From Hoylesella loescheii (GTDB lineage: Bacteria > Bacteroidota > Bacteroidia > Bacteroidales > Bacteroidaceae): a stretch of DNA of 64,000 nucleotides. The stretch is taken from the NCBI GenBank assembly GCA_021531755.1, contig JADYUK010000004.1:123820-187819 (forward strand). The letters run 5' to 3'. Position 1 is the stretch's first letter. The number at the start of each line of letters is the position of its first letter. The position numbers and the translations under genes are program-made. The notes under the pieces are model-generated. The model ran no database searches. It was not told the origin of the DNA and saw only the letters and a list, made by a program, of their open reading frames with translations. Below, piece by piece: positions 1 through 8,706 of the stretch.

Positions 1-2
1 AG

Positions 3-1379
3 AGATTCACACGATATTTCGTCAACGCTTTCGGTCCCGACGAGACTTTCATACATACCATAGCCATGAACAACCCGCGTTATGCCAGCCGCTCCACACT
101 CGTGCGCTCCACACGTCTTGAGGACCTCTCGCCCCTGACATATATAGAGTATGGCAGTGAGATAAAGACCTTCACGGAGAAGGACCTCGATACGCTGCTC
201 TCCTCTGGCAAGATGTTCTGCCGCAAGACTGTCAGCGGGATTAGCGAGAGACTCATGACGCTCATAGGCGACCATTGGAAAAGTCTGGCTGCTGACCGCG
301 AAACCACGACCCAGCCGCCCCAGCCATGTCCTGCTCCAGAGGCAGAGACAGCCCCCGGCAACCCTGCTGGCAACAACAGGGACAATGACAAGGAGAATCT
401 GCCACCATCCGTGGGTGAGGAGGGCGACAGCCGTCCCGCCGTCACGGTCATCGTGCCCGTATACAAGGTGGAGCGGTATATCGGGGAGTGTGCTGAGTCT
501 TTGTTCGGACAGACATACGAGAACGTTGAGTATATCTTCTGTGACGACTGCTCTCCCGATGGCTCAATATCTGTCCTGCGCGATACCCTGGAGCGTTTCC
601 CTCATCGTAAGCCTCATGTCCGCATCGTATGCAACGAGAAGAACAGCGGACTGGGAGCATCGCGCCGGCATCTTGCCAGCCTCGTCTCCACCCCGCTGTT
701 CACCATTGTCGACAGTGATGATGTACTCCCTACCGACGCTCTCGATGTCCTTGTCACTGTCATGGAGCGGACCGCGACTGACAGTGTGGAGGGAGCATAT
801 ACCGAATACTGTGGAGGACGCCATTCCACACCTCACCGCCCGTACCACGGCTCCAGCCAATCCTACCAGAGACGTGTGCTCTGTCAGAATCTCATCGGCA
901 ACCACGTCTGGGGACGGCTGTTCCGTACAGCCATCCTTGACCGTCTCCCCGACGCCTTCATTCCCGGTATAGATTATGCCGAGGACTACTGTTTCTCAGC
1001 ACGCCTCGCCGCCATCGCCTCACGCTCAGTGACTGACCATGTCGTCTATCATTACCGTACAGACAACCAGACATCATACACCAATAATGTCTCCCACCGC
1101 AGCGTGATGTCCTATCTGCATGCCTCCGCCGTCGTCTCACGTTTCTATACGGAGCGTGGCGGCATCTCGCTGGCCCTTGAGACAGGTCTGCTGAACACTA
1201 TCCGCGCATGCCATGACGCATCCATCGCCCCCTCTGTGGCCATGGAGATAGTCAGATACACTCCGCGACACCTCATGGCACGCCTCGTCAGCCGGATGCT
1301 CATGGCTGGAGGGATAAACTATTCCATAGGCAATATCCTCTACAAACTCTTGCGCCGCTATGCGGCCTTTATACCCTGA
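3..1379 (+). CDS. Bifunctional glycosyltransferase: GT14-like C-terminal part fused to a GT2 domain (5' end outside window)
   Basis: The reading frame is open to the first bases of the window, so the ATG at 66 is most likely internal and the gene starts upstream. The first ~90 residues look like the end of a core-2/I-branching (GT14) glycosyltransferase: a GPDETFIHT segment, a tail with LTEKDL-like spacing (TFTEKDLDTLLSSGKMFCRK), which in that family closes the catalytic domain. A low-complexity linker rich in Pro, Glu and Asn follows (about 300-430), then a GT2 domain from ~436 with VTVIVPVYKVERYI, the nucleotide-binding CDDCSPDGS and the metal-binding IVDSDD. GT2 enzymes add sugars to polysaccharide or lipid carriers at the inner membrane. 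A flippase gene follows after 21 bp, so a role in capsule/exopolysaccharide or LPS assembly is inferred; donor and acceptor are unknown. Confidence 0.85.
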   Translation, partial: RFTRYFVNAFGPDETFIHTIAMNNPRYASRSTLVRSTRLEDLSPLTYIEYGSEIKTFTEKDLDTLLSSGKMFCRKTVSGISERLMTLIGDHWKSLAADRETTTQPPQPCPAPEAETAPGNPAGNNRDNDKENLPPSVGEEGDSRPAVTVIVPVYKVERYIGECAESLFGQTYENVEYIFCDDCSPDGSISVLRDTLERFPHRKPHVRIVCNEKNSGLGASRRHLASLVSTPLFTIVDSDDVLPTDALDVLVTVMERTATDSVEGAYTEYCGGRHSTPHRPYHGSSQSYQRRVLCQNLIGNHVWGRLFRTAILDRLPDAFIPGIDYAEDYCFSARLAAIASRSVTDHVVYHYRTDNQTSYTNNVSHRSVMSYLHASAVVSRFYTERGGISLALETGLLNTIRACHDASIAPSVAMEIVRYTPRHLMARLVSRMLMAGGINYSIGNILYKLLRRYAAFIP

Positions 1380-1400
1380 TATTATCAAAGAGACCCACTG

Positions 1401-2852
1401 ATGAAAGAGACATTGAAGCAACGAGCGGCAAAGGGACTGTTCTGGGGAGCGCTGAACAGCGGCACGACACAGATACTCAACCTTGTCATTGGCATATTCC
1501 TCGGACGGCTCCTCACACCGTCTGATTATGGCATCGTGGGCGTCCTCACCATCTTCACCGCCATTGCTGCCGACCTCCAGAGCTCTGGCTTCACACAGAG
1601 TCTTGTCAATCTGCATCGCCCGTCAGCACGTGATTACAATGCTGTCTTCACCTTCAATGTCGCCGTGTCGGCCACACTGTACATCATTCTCTTCCTCTCC
1701 GCCCCGCTCATATCCTTATTCTTTCATGAGCCATGTCTGACAGCTGTCTCACGTTTCGTCTTCCTCGGCTTCTTCATCGCCTCGCTGAGCATAGCCCATG
1801 GAGGATATATGACGAAGAACATGATGAACCGTGAGATAGCCATCATAGGCGCTGTGGCTCTCATCGTGGCAGGCGGCGTGGGCATAACGCTCGCTGTCCT
1901 TGGCTATGGATACTGGGCATTGGCATGGCAGCAGGTGGCATATATCGCCGTAATAACAGTCGGAAGATACATCTGTGTCCCACAGCGCATCACACTGACC
2001 ACACACATCGCCCCCGTCATCGCCATGACACCCTTTGCCGTCAAGATTCTTGTGACGAAGATTCTCAACACACTCTCGACGAATGTCCTCACACTGCTCT
2101 TCGGCCGTCTCTATGCCATGAGTCAGGTGGGCAACTACTCTCAGGCGTACAAATGGAATACCATGGCGTCATCGCTTGTCTCCAACACTGTCGGGCAGAT
2201 AGCCCAAGCCGTCATGGTTGAGGCTGGAGACACCGCTACCGAGGACCCCATAGTGCGACAGCGCAGAGTATTCCGTAAGATGATGCGCTTCACAGCCTTC
2301 CTCTCCATGCCCCTGATGTTCGGTCTTGCCATCGTAGCGGATGAGTTCATCATACTTACCATACGAGACCAGTGGGCAGGCTGTGTCCCACTGTTGCGCG
2401 TGCTTTGTCTCTCCGGAGCATTCCTTCCCCTCTACACCATGTACCAGAATCTCTCCATAAGCTGCAGGCGGAGCGATATATACATGTGGCTCAGTATAAT
2501 CCAGATAGTGATGCTCTTTGTCATCGTTGGTGCGACATGGCGCTACGGCATGCTCTGCATGGTCTCTCTCTACAGTGCAGTGATGATTCTCTGGCTTGCT
2601 GTCTGGCATGCCTGCACAGGGCGCCTGATAGACTATACATGGCGGCAGATGCTCGCAGATATCATACCCTACACGCTTTCCGCAGCCGCCGTGATGGCTC
2701 TGACATACGTTGTCACCATCCCTATACACTCCCTCTGGCCTCTCCTGCTCTCACGCATAGCCATTGCCGCATTCATGTATTATCTGCTCATGCGAGCCAT
2801 CCGCTCTGAGATTCTCGCAGAGTGTGAGCGCTTTGTCATGAGGAAACGATAA
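1401..2852 (+). CDS. Polysaccharide flippase, Wzx/PST family (MOP superfamily)
   Basis: This 483-residue protein is almost entirely hydrophobic with about 12-14 predicted membrane helices, the usual length for lipopolysaccharide/O-unit flippases. Its N-terminus (KGLFWGALNSGTTQILNL, then GRLLTPSDYGIVG) is the characteristic start of the Polysacc_synt_3/WzxC group. Such proteins turn undecaprenyl-linked oligosaccharides across the inner membrane. It lies 21 bp behind the fused glycosyltransferase and is probably co-transcribed with it. Family assignment is firm; the exported glycan cannot be read from sequence. Confidence 0.88.
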   Translation: MKETLKQRAAKGLFWGALNSGTTQILNLVIGIFLGRLLTPSDYGIVGVLTIFTAIAADLQSSGFTQSLVNLHRPSARDYNAVFTFNVAVSATLYIILFLSAPLISLFFHEPCLTAVSRFVFLGFFIASLSIAHGGYMTKNMMNREIAIIGAVALIVAGGVGITLAVLGYGYWALAWQQVAYIAVITVGRYICVPQRITLTTHIAPVIAMTPFAVKILVTKILNTLSTNVLTLLFGRLYAMSQVGNYSQAYKWNTMASSLVSNTVGQIAQAVMVEAGDTATEDPIVRQRRVFRKMMRFTAFLSMPLMFGLAIVADEFIILTIRDQWAGCVPLLRVLCLSGAFLPLYTMYQNLSISCRRSDIYMWLSIIQIVMLFVIVGATWRYGMLCMVSLYSAVMILWLAVWHACTGRLIDYTWRQMLADIIPYTLSAAAVMALTYVVTIPIHSLWPLLLSRIAIAAFMYYLLMRAIRSEILAECERFVMRKR

Positions 2853-3067
2853 GCATAGGGTGGGGACTATAGACGTGAGTCAGCCATTTCTCCAACCATC
2901 AACAGACAGAATGCTTGCGGTATTGATGTTGTATATGAGAAACAGACGAACACTTGAATAAATCATCAAGAGTGAATAAGTAAAACCATAAACAGTAAAA
3001 TCAGACTAACAACAAAGCCGAAGAAATCTCTCATCCCTCCGGCTGATAATATGAATAAACTTACTTT

Positions 3068-4822
3068 ATGATACGATTCTCGCTACTAATCCTGTCCCTC
3101 TTCCTCCTCATCCCAGTCTCAGCTGTGACAATTCCCGCAGGCACATACCACTTTGACAACAACGTGACACACTACAGCCACGTGAAATTCCTGTATGGAC
3201 AGCAGACGCAGGGGAAGACAGTCATCATCTCACTGACACAGCAGGCTGACGGCTTGTGGACATTCACCATACCCGAGACAGTCACAGGGCAGAGCCACTA
3301 TTTCTTCTCTGACACCTCCCTCCCTGACGGAGACTATCCCATGAGCGTCACATCCGTGAAGGACGACATAGCAGGCAAGCGTGGCGAACGCCGTACACAG
3401 ACATTCAAGGACCAGGACAACACGCCCATGATACCCGGCGCAACATTCGTCCCAAACAGTACAGACCAGTATACATCAGGCCGTTGGGTGACAGCAGTCT
3501 CCTCCACACAGACACTCCCAGCCCTGCATATAGACACAGAGGGAGGCGTGCGGATAACATCGAAGGAGACATACATCAACGCCACATACTACCTTGAGGC
3601 GAATGGTGTGGAGGGAGTCAGCGACATCGCTACAGCCTCCGAGCCTCTCCCCATGCTCATACGTGGCCGTGGCAACTATACGTGGACAGGATTCGACAAG
3701 AAGCCATACCGCATCAAACTCTCTGCCTCAGCGCCCCTCGCAGGCATGGAGAAGAGCAAGCACTTTGTCCTCATGGCAGGCGCCGACGATAACCTCGCAT
3801 ATATGCGCAATCCCCTCGGCTACGAGCTCTCACGGCGTATGGGCCTGGCATGGACTCCTGACTGCCGCCCCGTCGAGCTTTATCTCAACTCCAAGTATGA
3901 GGGGCTGTATTTCCTGACAGAGAATATCCGCGTCGACAAAGACCGTGTCAATGTCACCGAGCAGGACGATAACGCCACGGGCGATGTGACAGGAGGATGG
4001 CTTGTTGAGGTGGACAACTACAACACCGACCCACACATATCGGTCAATATGCCAGACAAGCGACAGCAAATGTGGATAACATACCACTCGCCAGAAATCC
4101 TTTCTGCGCAGCAGGAGACATATCTGCAACAGCAGTTCGACGCCATACGCGACGCCATATATACCTCCTCCACCTCCTCAACCCTCTGGGAGACTCTCAT
4201 TGACCCTCTCGCCATGGCACGCCTCTATGTCGTCAGGGAGATAATGCAGGACGAGGAGGGATTCCATGGCAGCTTCTATTTGCACAAGGAGCGTGGCGAG
4301 GATACACGTTGGGTGGCAGGCCCTGTATGGGATTTCGGCAATGCATTCCGCCAGTCGACAGACGCCTTCATATGGGACAACCCCACGTTTGAGTGTTTCA
4401 TCATCGACCGCCTATACCGCTTCCCCCGTTTCCAGGAGCTTGTCCGTAATGTCTTCGGCGATTTCTACCGCCTCTCCCTACCTTCCCTTCCGTCGTTCCT
4501 TGACTCCCTCGCTGCTACCATCCGTCCGGCAATGTCAGCCGATTATGCACGGTGGCCATCATACAGCTCTCCCGATATCGACACCAAGGTGGCAGAGCTC
4601 AAGCGTCTTGTGGACAAGAAGATAGCATGGCTCGCACAGCGCTGGGGAACAGACGGGACGCTCTCTGGCATCAGAATGCCTGATGCCGGCATATACACCG
4701 CTCCATCCATAGAGGGATGGTATACTGTCTCAGGCGTAGCAATAGGCTCACAGCGCCCCACTGCTCCTGGAGTGTATGTATATGTCTGTGATGGGGAGAG
4801 ACGGAAAGTGGTAGTAAGGTGA
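3068..4822 (+). CDS. Secreted CotH-kinase-family protein
   Basis: A 584-residue protein with a signal peptide (hydrophobic residues 4-19, cleavage near SAV). The CotH domain covers about residues 180-500: RGRGNYTW and KKPYRIKLS at its start, the LMAGADDNLAYMRN segment, GLYFLTENIRVDKDRVNV, and WDFGNAF, equivalent to the metal-binding WDFD-type motif. CotH proteins are secreted or surface protein kinases with an atypical fold, known from Bacillus spore coats and common in Bacteroidetes extracellular proteins; the substrate here is unknown. The N-terminal ~150 residues are a separate region with no assignment. The last ~35 residues (YTVSG...GVYVYVCDG..KVVV) resemble the short C-terminal tails of secreted Bacteroidales proteins. 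No promoter was recognised in the 215-bp gap upstream. Confidence 0.85.
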   Translation: MIRFSLLILSLFLLIPVSAVTIPAGTYHFDNNVTHYSHVKFLYGQQTQGKTVIISLTQQADGLWTFTIPETVTGQSHYFFSDTSLPDGDYPMSVTSVKDDIAGKRGERRTQTFKDQDNTPMIPGATFVPNSTDQYTSGRWVTAVSSTQTLPALHIDTEGGVRITSKETYINATYYLEANGVEGVSDIATASEPLPMLIRGRGNYTWTGFDKKPYRIKLSASAPLAGMEKSKHFVLMAGADDNLAYMRNPLGYELSRRMGLAWTPDCRPVELYLNSKYEGLYFLTENIRVDKDRVNVTEQDDNATGDVTGGWLVEVDNYNTDPHISVNMPDKRQQMWITYHSPEILSAQQETYLQQQFDAIRDAIYTSSTSSTLWETLIDPLAMARLYVVREIMQDEEGFHGSFYLHKERGEDTRWVAGPVWDFGNAFRQSTDAFIWDNPTFECFIIDRLYRFPRFQELVRNVFGDFYRLSLPSLPSFLDSLAATIRPAMSADYARWPSYSSPDIDTKVAELKRLVDKKIAWLAQRWGTDGTLSGIRMPDAGIYTAPSIEGWYTVSGVAIGSQRPTAPGVYVYVCDGERRKVVVR

Positions 4823-4927
4823 GGGCAAGAGACCATTCCTCCACACTCTATTCCATATCTCCATTACTATTATTATCACAAGCGACGTCTCCTCCCGTTA
4901 TTACCATTAGTCTATATATGCTTGCCT

Positions 4928-5266
4928 CTATTCCACCTCGATAAATATATTCTCTGAGCGGAAGGTGAATAGATTGTATATGAGCGAAATGTGCTGGTGG
5001 TTGACAGAATAGGTTTTCTGGGAGCGTGCCCCGACTGTTGGGACAACGAAAAGGATGACGGTCGTGTCAGCTTTGTATGTGTAGCGGACATGACCGTTCA
5101 TCTCATCGAGAATAACTATAGTGTCTGCGGGACCTGTCTGCAGGCGGATATGGATGTCGCTGAGGGGAATGGTGACTGATGAATGATGGCTGTCGTGGGC
5201 TATACGGTCACATTTATGGATGCCCAGATGCCAGACAGCCGTTATTTCCAGTTCTTGTACGGATTC
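4928..5266 (-). pseudogene. 5'-truncated gene remnant (unknown protein, last ~112 codons)
   Basis: On the minus strand a frame runs from a stop at 5267-5269 to a TAG at 4928-4930 without interruption and with the codon habits of neighbouring genes (tac, gtc, atc, cgc preferred). It reads as a normal soluble beta-rich protein end (for example VTIPLSDIHIRL and GHVRYTYKADTTVILFVV). There is no ATG/GTG/TTG near its beginning; the only ATG is at 5101, which would leave about 57 residues. It overlaps the last 25 bp of the CYTH gene in another frame. The simplest reading is the tail of a gene that lost its 5' part. No family was recognised. Confidence 0.4.
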
Positions 5267-5715
5267 CTAACCAGCATGGAGTTATAGAAACGCTTGTCGC
5301 CTGTAACCTCCTCGCCAAGCCATTCAGGGCGCTCGAACTCTGTGTCCTCGTCAGGCAGCTCTATCTCCGCCATGGTGAGTCCCTCGTTGTCTCCATAGAA
5401 CTCGTCGACCTCAAAACACAGGTCGCCATTCTTCACGAGATAACGTGTCTTGTCTATCACTCCTGGCTCGCATATCTTCAGTAGGTCCTGGACATCCTGC
5501 ACGGGAATCTCTTTCTCCCATTCATATCTGCTCGCTCCGCTCTCGTTACTTATTCCTTTGATGGTTATGAAGCCCTTGTCACCCTTCATGCGGACACGTA
5601 CTGTGCGTTCCGGTACAGAGCTGAGATACCCTTGTGTGATACGTATTGCCTTAAATGACTCAGCCTTGAAGGCATCGCTCTTCACCATGAATTTGCGTTC
5701 TATTTCTTGTGCCAT
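5242..5715 (-). CDS. CYTH domain protein (triphosphate-tunnel metalloenzyme family)
   Basis: A 157-residue protein starting MAQEIERKFMV; the ExExK signature of the CYTH family is present as EIERK at residues 4-8, and the rest follows the family pattern of alternating charged strands (RVRMKGDKGFITIKG, YEWEKEIP, EVDEFYGDNEGL, AEIELP). CYTH enzymes bind triphosphorylated substrates and divalent metals in a beta-barrel tunnel and act as tripolyphosphatase, thiamine triphosphatase or class IV adenylate cyclase; which one applies is not visible. A start 66 bp further upstream exists, but the extra residues are asparagine-rich and unlike the family, so 5715 was chosen. Expressed from its own promoter about 130 bp upstream. 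Confidence 0.88.
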   Translation of the reverse strand: MAQEIERKFMVKSDAFKAESFKAIRITQGYLSSVPERTVRVRMKGDKGFITIKGISNESGASRYEWEKEIPVQDVQDLLKICEPGVIDKTRYLVKNGDLCFEVDEFYGDNEGLTMAEIELPDEDTEFERPEWLGEEVTGDKRFYNSMLVRNPYKNWK

Positions 5716-5846
5716 GATATGTTCTTGAGTGTTTGTTGGTTTATTGTTGTTCCTGTTGTGCCAAGGAACAGTTCGAGACACTCTATTGTATTATTTGTTT
5801 TCTTTCTTGTCTTGAATCCGAACATAGTCTTTCAGGTATTGTTATG

Positions 5847-5877
5847 CAAAAGTAATCATATTCTCATAGAACTCCAA
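5847..5877 (-). promoter_or_regulatory. Bacteroidetes promoter for the CYTH gene
   Basis: Read on the minus strand: TTG, exactly 20 bp, then TACTTTTG, matching the Bacteroidetes -33/-7 consensus (TTG-N19/21-TAnnTTTG). It lies about 130 bp upstream of the CYTH start. Confidence 0.65.
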
Positions 5878-6261
5878 GAAATACATGGAAAAATATTCTC
5901 ATGCACATAATCCTGTTTGTAGAGTTGTAAGTATATAAACATCGCTGTATATCAGCTGAATACAAATTGTATGTAGTGGTCATTGCTATGGTGTTCTTTC
6001 CTTATGTAGAGTTTTTATCTATGGTCTGATAAGGTTGTCTGTATAGTATGATGTGGTATGAGATGCGAGAGCGGTGATATATCGGATACAGGAAAAGAGG
6101 AGACAGGCTCCCGTCCAGCCCCTAACCTTCCTCTGCATCATCGTGACATTCTGGCCGTGCAGCCCTCCACCATCTCCTTGCCAGTTGTCTCCATGTCTCT
6201 TCCCCTTCTCCATTCCACGACAGGCCGGCATGACACCTTGCAGCCACTGGAGGATATATAA

Positions 6262-6311
6262 AATAACGACGGGCATATCCCTCGCTACGAGGAGATATGT
6301 CCGTCGTTATT
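6262..6311 (-). terminator. Hairpin downstream of yqeY
   Basis: An inverted repeat with arms AATAACGACGG and CCGTCGTTATT, extended inward to about 18 pairs with one mismatch and one bulge, loop near 6282-6290. On the minus strand it is followed by an A/T-rich stretch (TTTATATAT). It sits ~110 bp past the yqeY stop and is the likely terminator of that transcript. Apart from this hairpin and the promoter at 5847-5877, the 5716-6419 gap shows no supported gene. Confidence 0.6.
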
Positions 6312-6419
6312 GTCTCAGTGGGGTATATCCATTCTCCACCGTGCGTTTCGTTATGTCGATAGTCCTATGTGTCAGAGGAGCTGTGCGGTGCAGCTCCCAC
6401 ATTCTTCATTGTTGATATA

Positions 6420-6866
6420 TTAAGCCAAAGCCTTCTTCACAGCCTGTGATATGGCACCACCGTCGGCCTTTCCTGCCAGCTGTTTCGTTGCCACTCCCAT
6501 CACACGCCCCATATCCTTCATCGATGTCGCACCGAGTTGTGATATGATGGTCTTCACGGCTTCCTCCACCTCTTCGGGTGAGAACGGTTTCGGGAGATAC
6601 TCCTCTATTACCGCTACCTGTGCGAGTTCTGCGTCAGCGAGGTCCTGCCTGTTCTGCTTTGCGTATGTCTCGGCAGACTCTTTGCCCTGCTTTGCGAGCT
6701 TCTGGAGAATCTTCATGGCGTTAGCGTCGCTGAGATTGTCGTCTGCTCCGGGAGCTGTCTTTGCTTCGAGGAATACTTTCTTAATGTTACGTAATGTTTC
6801 GAGGCGCACCTTGTCGCGTGCTTTCATCGCCTCCTTGATGTCTGTTGAAACTTGTTCGAAGAGCAT
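6420..6866 (-). CDS. yqeY: GatB/YqeY domain protein
   Basis: A 148-residue protein of full family length: N-terminal helical part (IKEAMKARDKVRLETLRN), the central AVIEEYLPKP motif and the C-terminal GatB/YqeY tail (MKDMGRVMGVATKQLAGKADGGAISQAVK). The C-terminal domain is shared with GatB of the glutamyl-tRNA(Gln) amidotransferase and is thought to bind tRNA; the stand-alone protein's role is poorly known. Own promoter directly upstream and hairpin terminator downstream, so probably monocistronic. Confidence 0.92.
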   Translation of the reverse strand: MLFEQVSTDIKEAMKARDKVRLETLRNIKKVFLEAKTAPGADDNLSDANAMKILQKLAKQGKESAETYAKQNRQDLADAELAQVAVIEEYLPKPFSPEEVEEAVKTIISQLGATSMKDMGRVMGVATKQLAGKADGGAISQAVKKALA

Positions 6867-6897
6867 ATCCTGTTTGTTTTTGTTTCTTTTTCGGGCG

Positions 6898-6928
6898 CAA
6901 AGTTACTAATATCTTTGCGGTTATGCAA
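6898..6928 (-). promoter_or_regulatory. yqeY: Promoter of yqeY
   Basis: On the minus strand TTG, 20 bp, TAACTTTG: an exact Bacteroidetes -33/-7 pair. The -7 box ends 31 bp before the yqeY ATG, leaving a short leader. Confidence 0.7.
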
Positions 6929-7159
6929 GATTTTTCCTTGTTTTTCTCTTCCTCAGGCATCTCAGGCCGGCTCATTGCCGTAGAGTCTTCTTGTTTGTGC
7001 TTGGCCTTTATACGGCTGTCTTTCCCTGCTCTTTCCTGTTGTCTGCCTCCACGTTTTCTTCCGCTCTCTTCATGGCGATAAGCATGAGACAAGCCGGGAT
7101 GTTTATTATTTGTTTTTCCAGCTGACGCCGTATTCCCCAGCTGAACCGGATTATAGACT

Positions 7160-8446
7160 CTATTTCTTATGGGTCATAATATCGAGCACCATGCGGTCAG
7201 TCTCGTTCATTCCTTCCGCTCCGATGCGTGTCATGTTGTGTATGGTGCGGTCGACATCGTCCTCAACGAGACCCTCTACCGATGTCACATGGGTGTTCTG
7301 TATAGCCAGCATAGCCGACAGGACCGCGGTAGACACTCCGCTTGTCACCTTCAGGGCGCATGAAGGCTTCGCCCCGTCGCATACCATTCCGGCGAGATTG
7401 GCTATCATGTTCTTCACGGAGTATGCCACATGCTCATACTTTCCGCCCATGAGATATGTTATACCGCATGCCGAACCGGTCGATGCCACCACGCATCCGC
7501 ACAGCGCCGAGAGACGTCCGAGGCTCTGCTTTATATAGATAGCCGTGAGGTGGCTGAGCATCAGCGCGCGTGTTATCTCCTCCTCTGTGTTGTGGTTCTC
7601 CTGTCCGAAGACCACGACAGGCAGTGTCGCCGCTATGCCCTGGTTGCCCGAGCCCGAGTTGGACATTACCGGAATCATGGCTCCTGCCATACGTGCGTCG
7701 CACGCGCTGCTTGTGGCAGAGAGGATATGCGAGAACATGCTGTCGCCCATTATGCCGCGTCCGAGCGGTCGGCTGAGTGTCTTTCCCAGCTCATGTCCGT
7801 AGTTCCCGAGGAGCGATTTGGCCGCTGCAGCCTCGTTCAGCCGCCTTGCGTCGTTTATGAACTCTATATCGGCGAGAGGTGTTGTCGTGGCGAAATCGTA
7901 GACTGTGCGCAGGCATAGCTCCTCGTCCTCATCACATTTCTCTGCTCCTCTGCTTCTTGTGTCGCTCATGATGACCTCCCCATTCTTCTCTATGAGGGTG
8001 AAGTTGGTGTGTCCGCCGGCAATGATTGTCCGCGAGCTTTCCTCTCCCGCGGTCGCCACGGCCTCTATGTAGAGCTTGTCACACTGTCCCTCCTTGAGGC
8101 TCACCTTTATCCGTCCCTCGTCGATGAATGCCTTTCCGCGTCCGACAGCGTCGTCGTCCACATCGCGCAGCACCTCCAGTCCGTACTCGCTCTTCCCCGT
8201 TATGGCTCCGAGCGCTATGGCTATAGGGAGTCCCACCATCCCTGTTCCGGGTATGCCGACACCCATGGCGTTCTTCAGCATGTTAGCGCTAAGCATGACG
8301 TTGATGCTCTCAGGCAGAGTGCCGAGAGTCTCTGTCGCCTTTGCCACACAGAGAGCCACGGCTATCGGCTCAGTGCATCCTATGGCGGGGACTACCTCAC
8401 GTCTGACGAGGTTTATTATCTTGTCGCGTAATGTCTTCTCTATCAT
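7160..8446 (-). CDS. L-cysteine desulfidase / L-serine dehydratase-alpha family protein (UPF0597, CyuA/YhaM-like)
   Basis: A 428-residue cytosolic protein matching the UPF0597 family in length and motifs: PAIGCTEPIA near residue 20, VGIPGTGMVGLPIA near 62, SNSGSGNQGIAATLPV near 280 and CGCVVASTGSACGI with clustered cysteines near 335. Relatives (CyuA/YhaM, archaeal CdsB) are oxygen-sensitive 4Fe-4S enzymes that break L-cysteine down to pyruvate, ammonia and sulfide; the conserved cysteines here could hold such a cluster. A role in cysteine catabolism is inferred from family only. A 260-bp gap separates it from dsbD upstream. Confidence 0.82.
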   Translation of the reverse strand: MIEKTLRDKIINLVRREVVPAIGCTEPIAVALCVAKATETLGTLPESINVMLSANMLKNAMGVGIPGTGMVGLPIAIALGAITGKSEYGLEVLRDVDDDAVGRGKAFIDEGRIKVSLKEGQCDKLYIEAVATAGEESSRTIIAGGHTNFTLIEKNGEVIMSDTRSRGAEKCDEDEELCLRTVYDFATTTPLADIEFINDARRLNEAAAAKSLLGNYGHELGKTLSRPLGRGIMGDSMFSHILSATSSACDARMAGAMIPVMSNSGSGNQGIAATLPVVVFGQENHNTEEEITRALMLSHLTAIYIKQSLGRLSALCGCVVASTGSACGITYLMGGKYEHVAYSVKNMIANLAGMVCDGAKPSCALKVTSGVSTAVLSAMLAIQNTHVTSVEGLVEDDVDRTIHNMTRIGAEGMNETDRMVLDIMTHKK

Positions 8447-8493
8447 GGTATTCTGTTGTTGTTACTCTTGTCATGGCATTCCGCCCTCTTGTC

Positions 8494-8557
8494 CGGACGC
8501 CCTCCCCGTCTTGCCGTCACGTGTCGCAGTGATATGGCATGTCAGGGACGGCGTCCG
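8494..8557 (-). terminator. Hairpin between dsbD and the desulfidase gene
   Basis: Arms CGGACGCCCTCCC (8494-8506) and GGGACGGCGTCCG (8545-8557) pair over 13 bp with one mismatch. It lies downstream of dsbD on the minus strand; there is no clear T-tract, so a terminator or a structured leader of the next gene are both possible. Confidence 0.4.
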
Positions 8558-8706
8558 TCCGTCAGGCTTGTATCATGATATGTCTCCATCGGGTCTCTGC
8601 TGTCTGGGTGCTGGTGCTTCCCCCATATCTCTGCCGGCTGTCTCTGGAGTTTTGTCCCATGTGTTGTGTCGTGCCGTCAGGGAGCGTTGGCAGAGGCCTG
8701 CTGGTA

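Noticed and set aside
6910..6917. Plus-strand promoter (TATCTTTG) opposite yqeY
   Set aside because: No -33 box at 19-21 bp and nothing supported to transcribe; the overlapping minus-strand promoter is complete.
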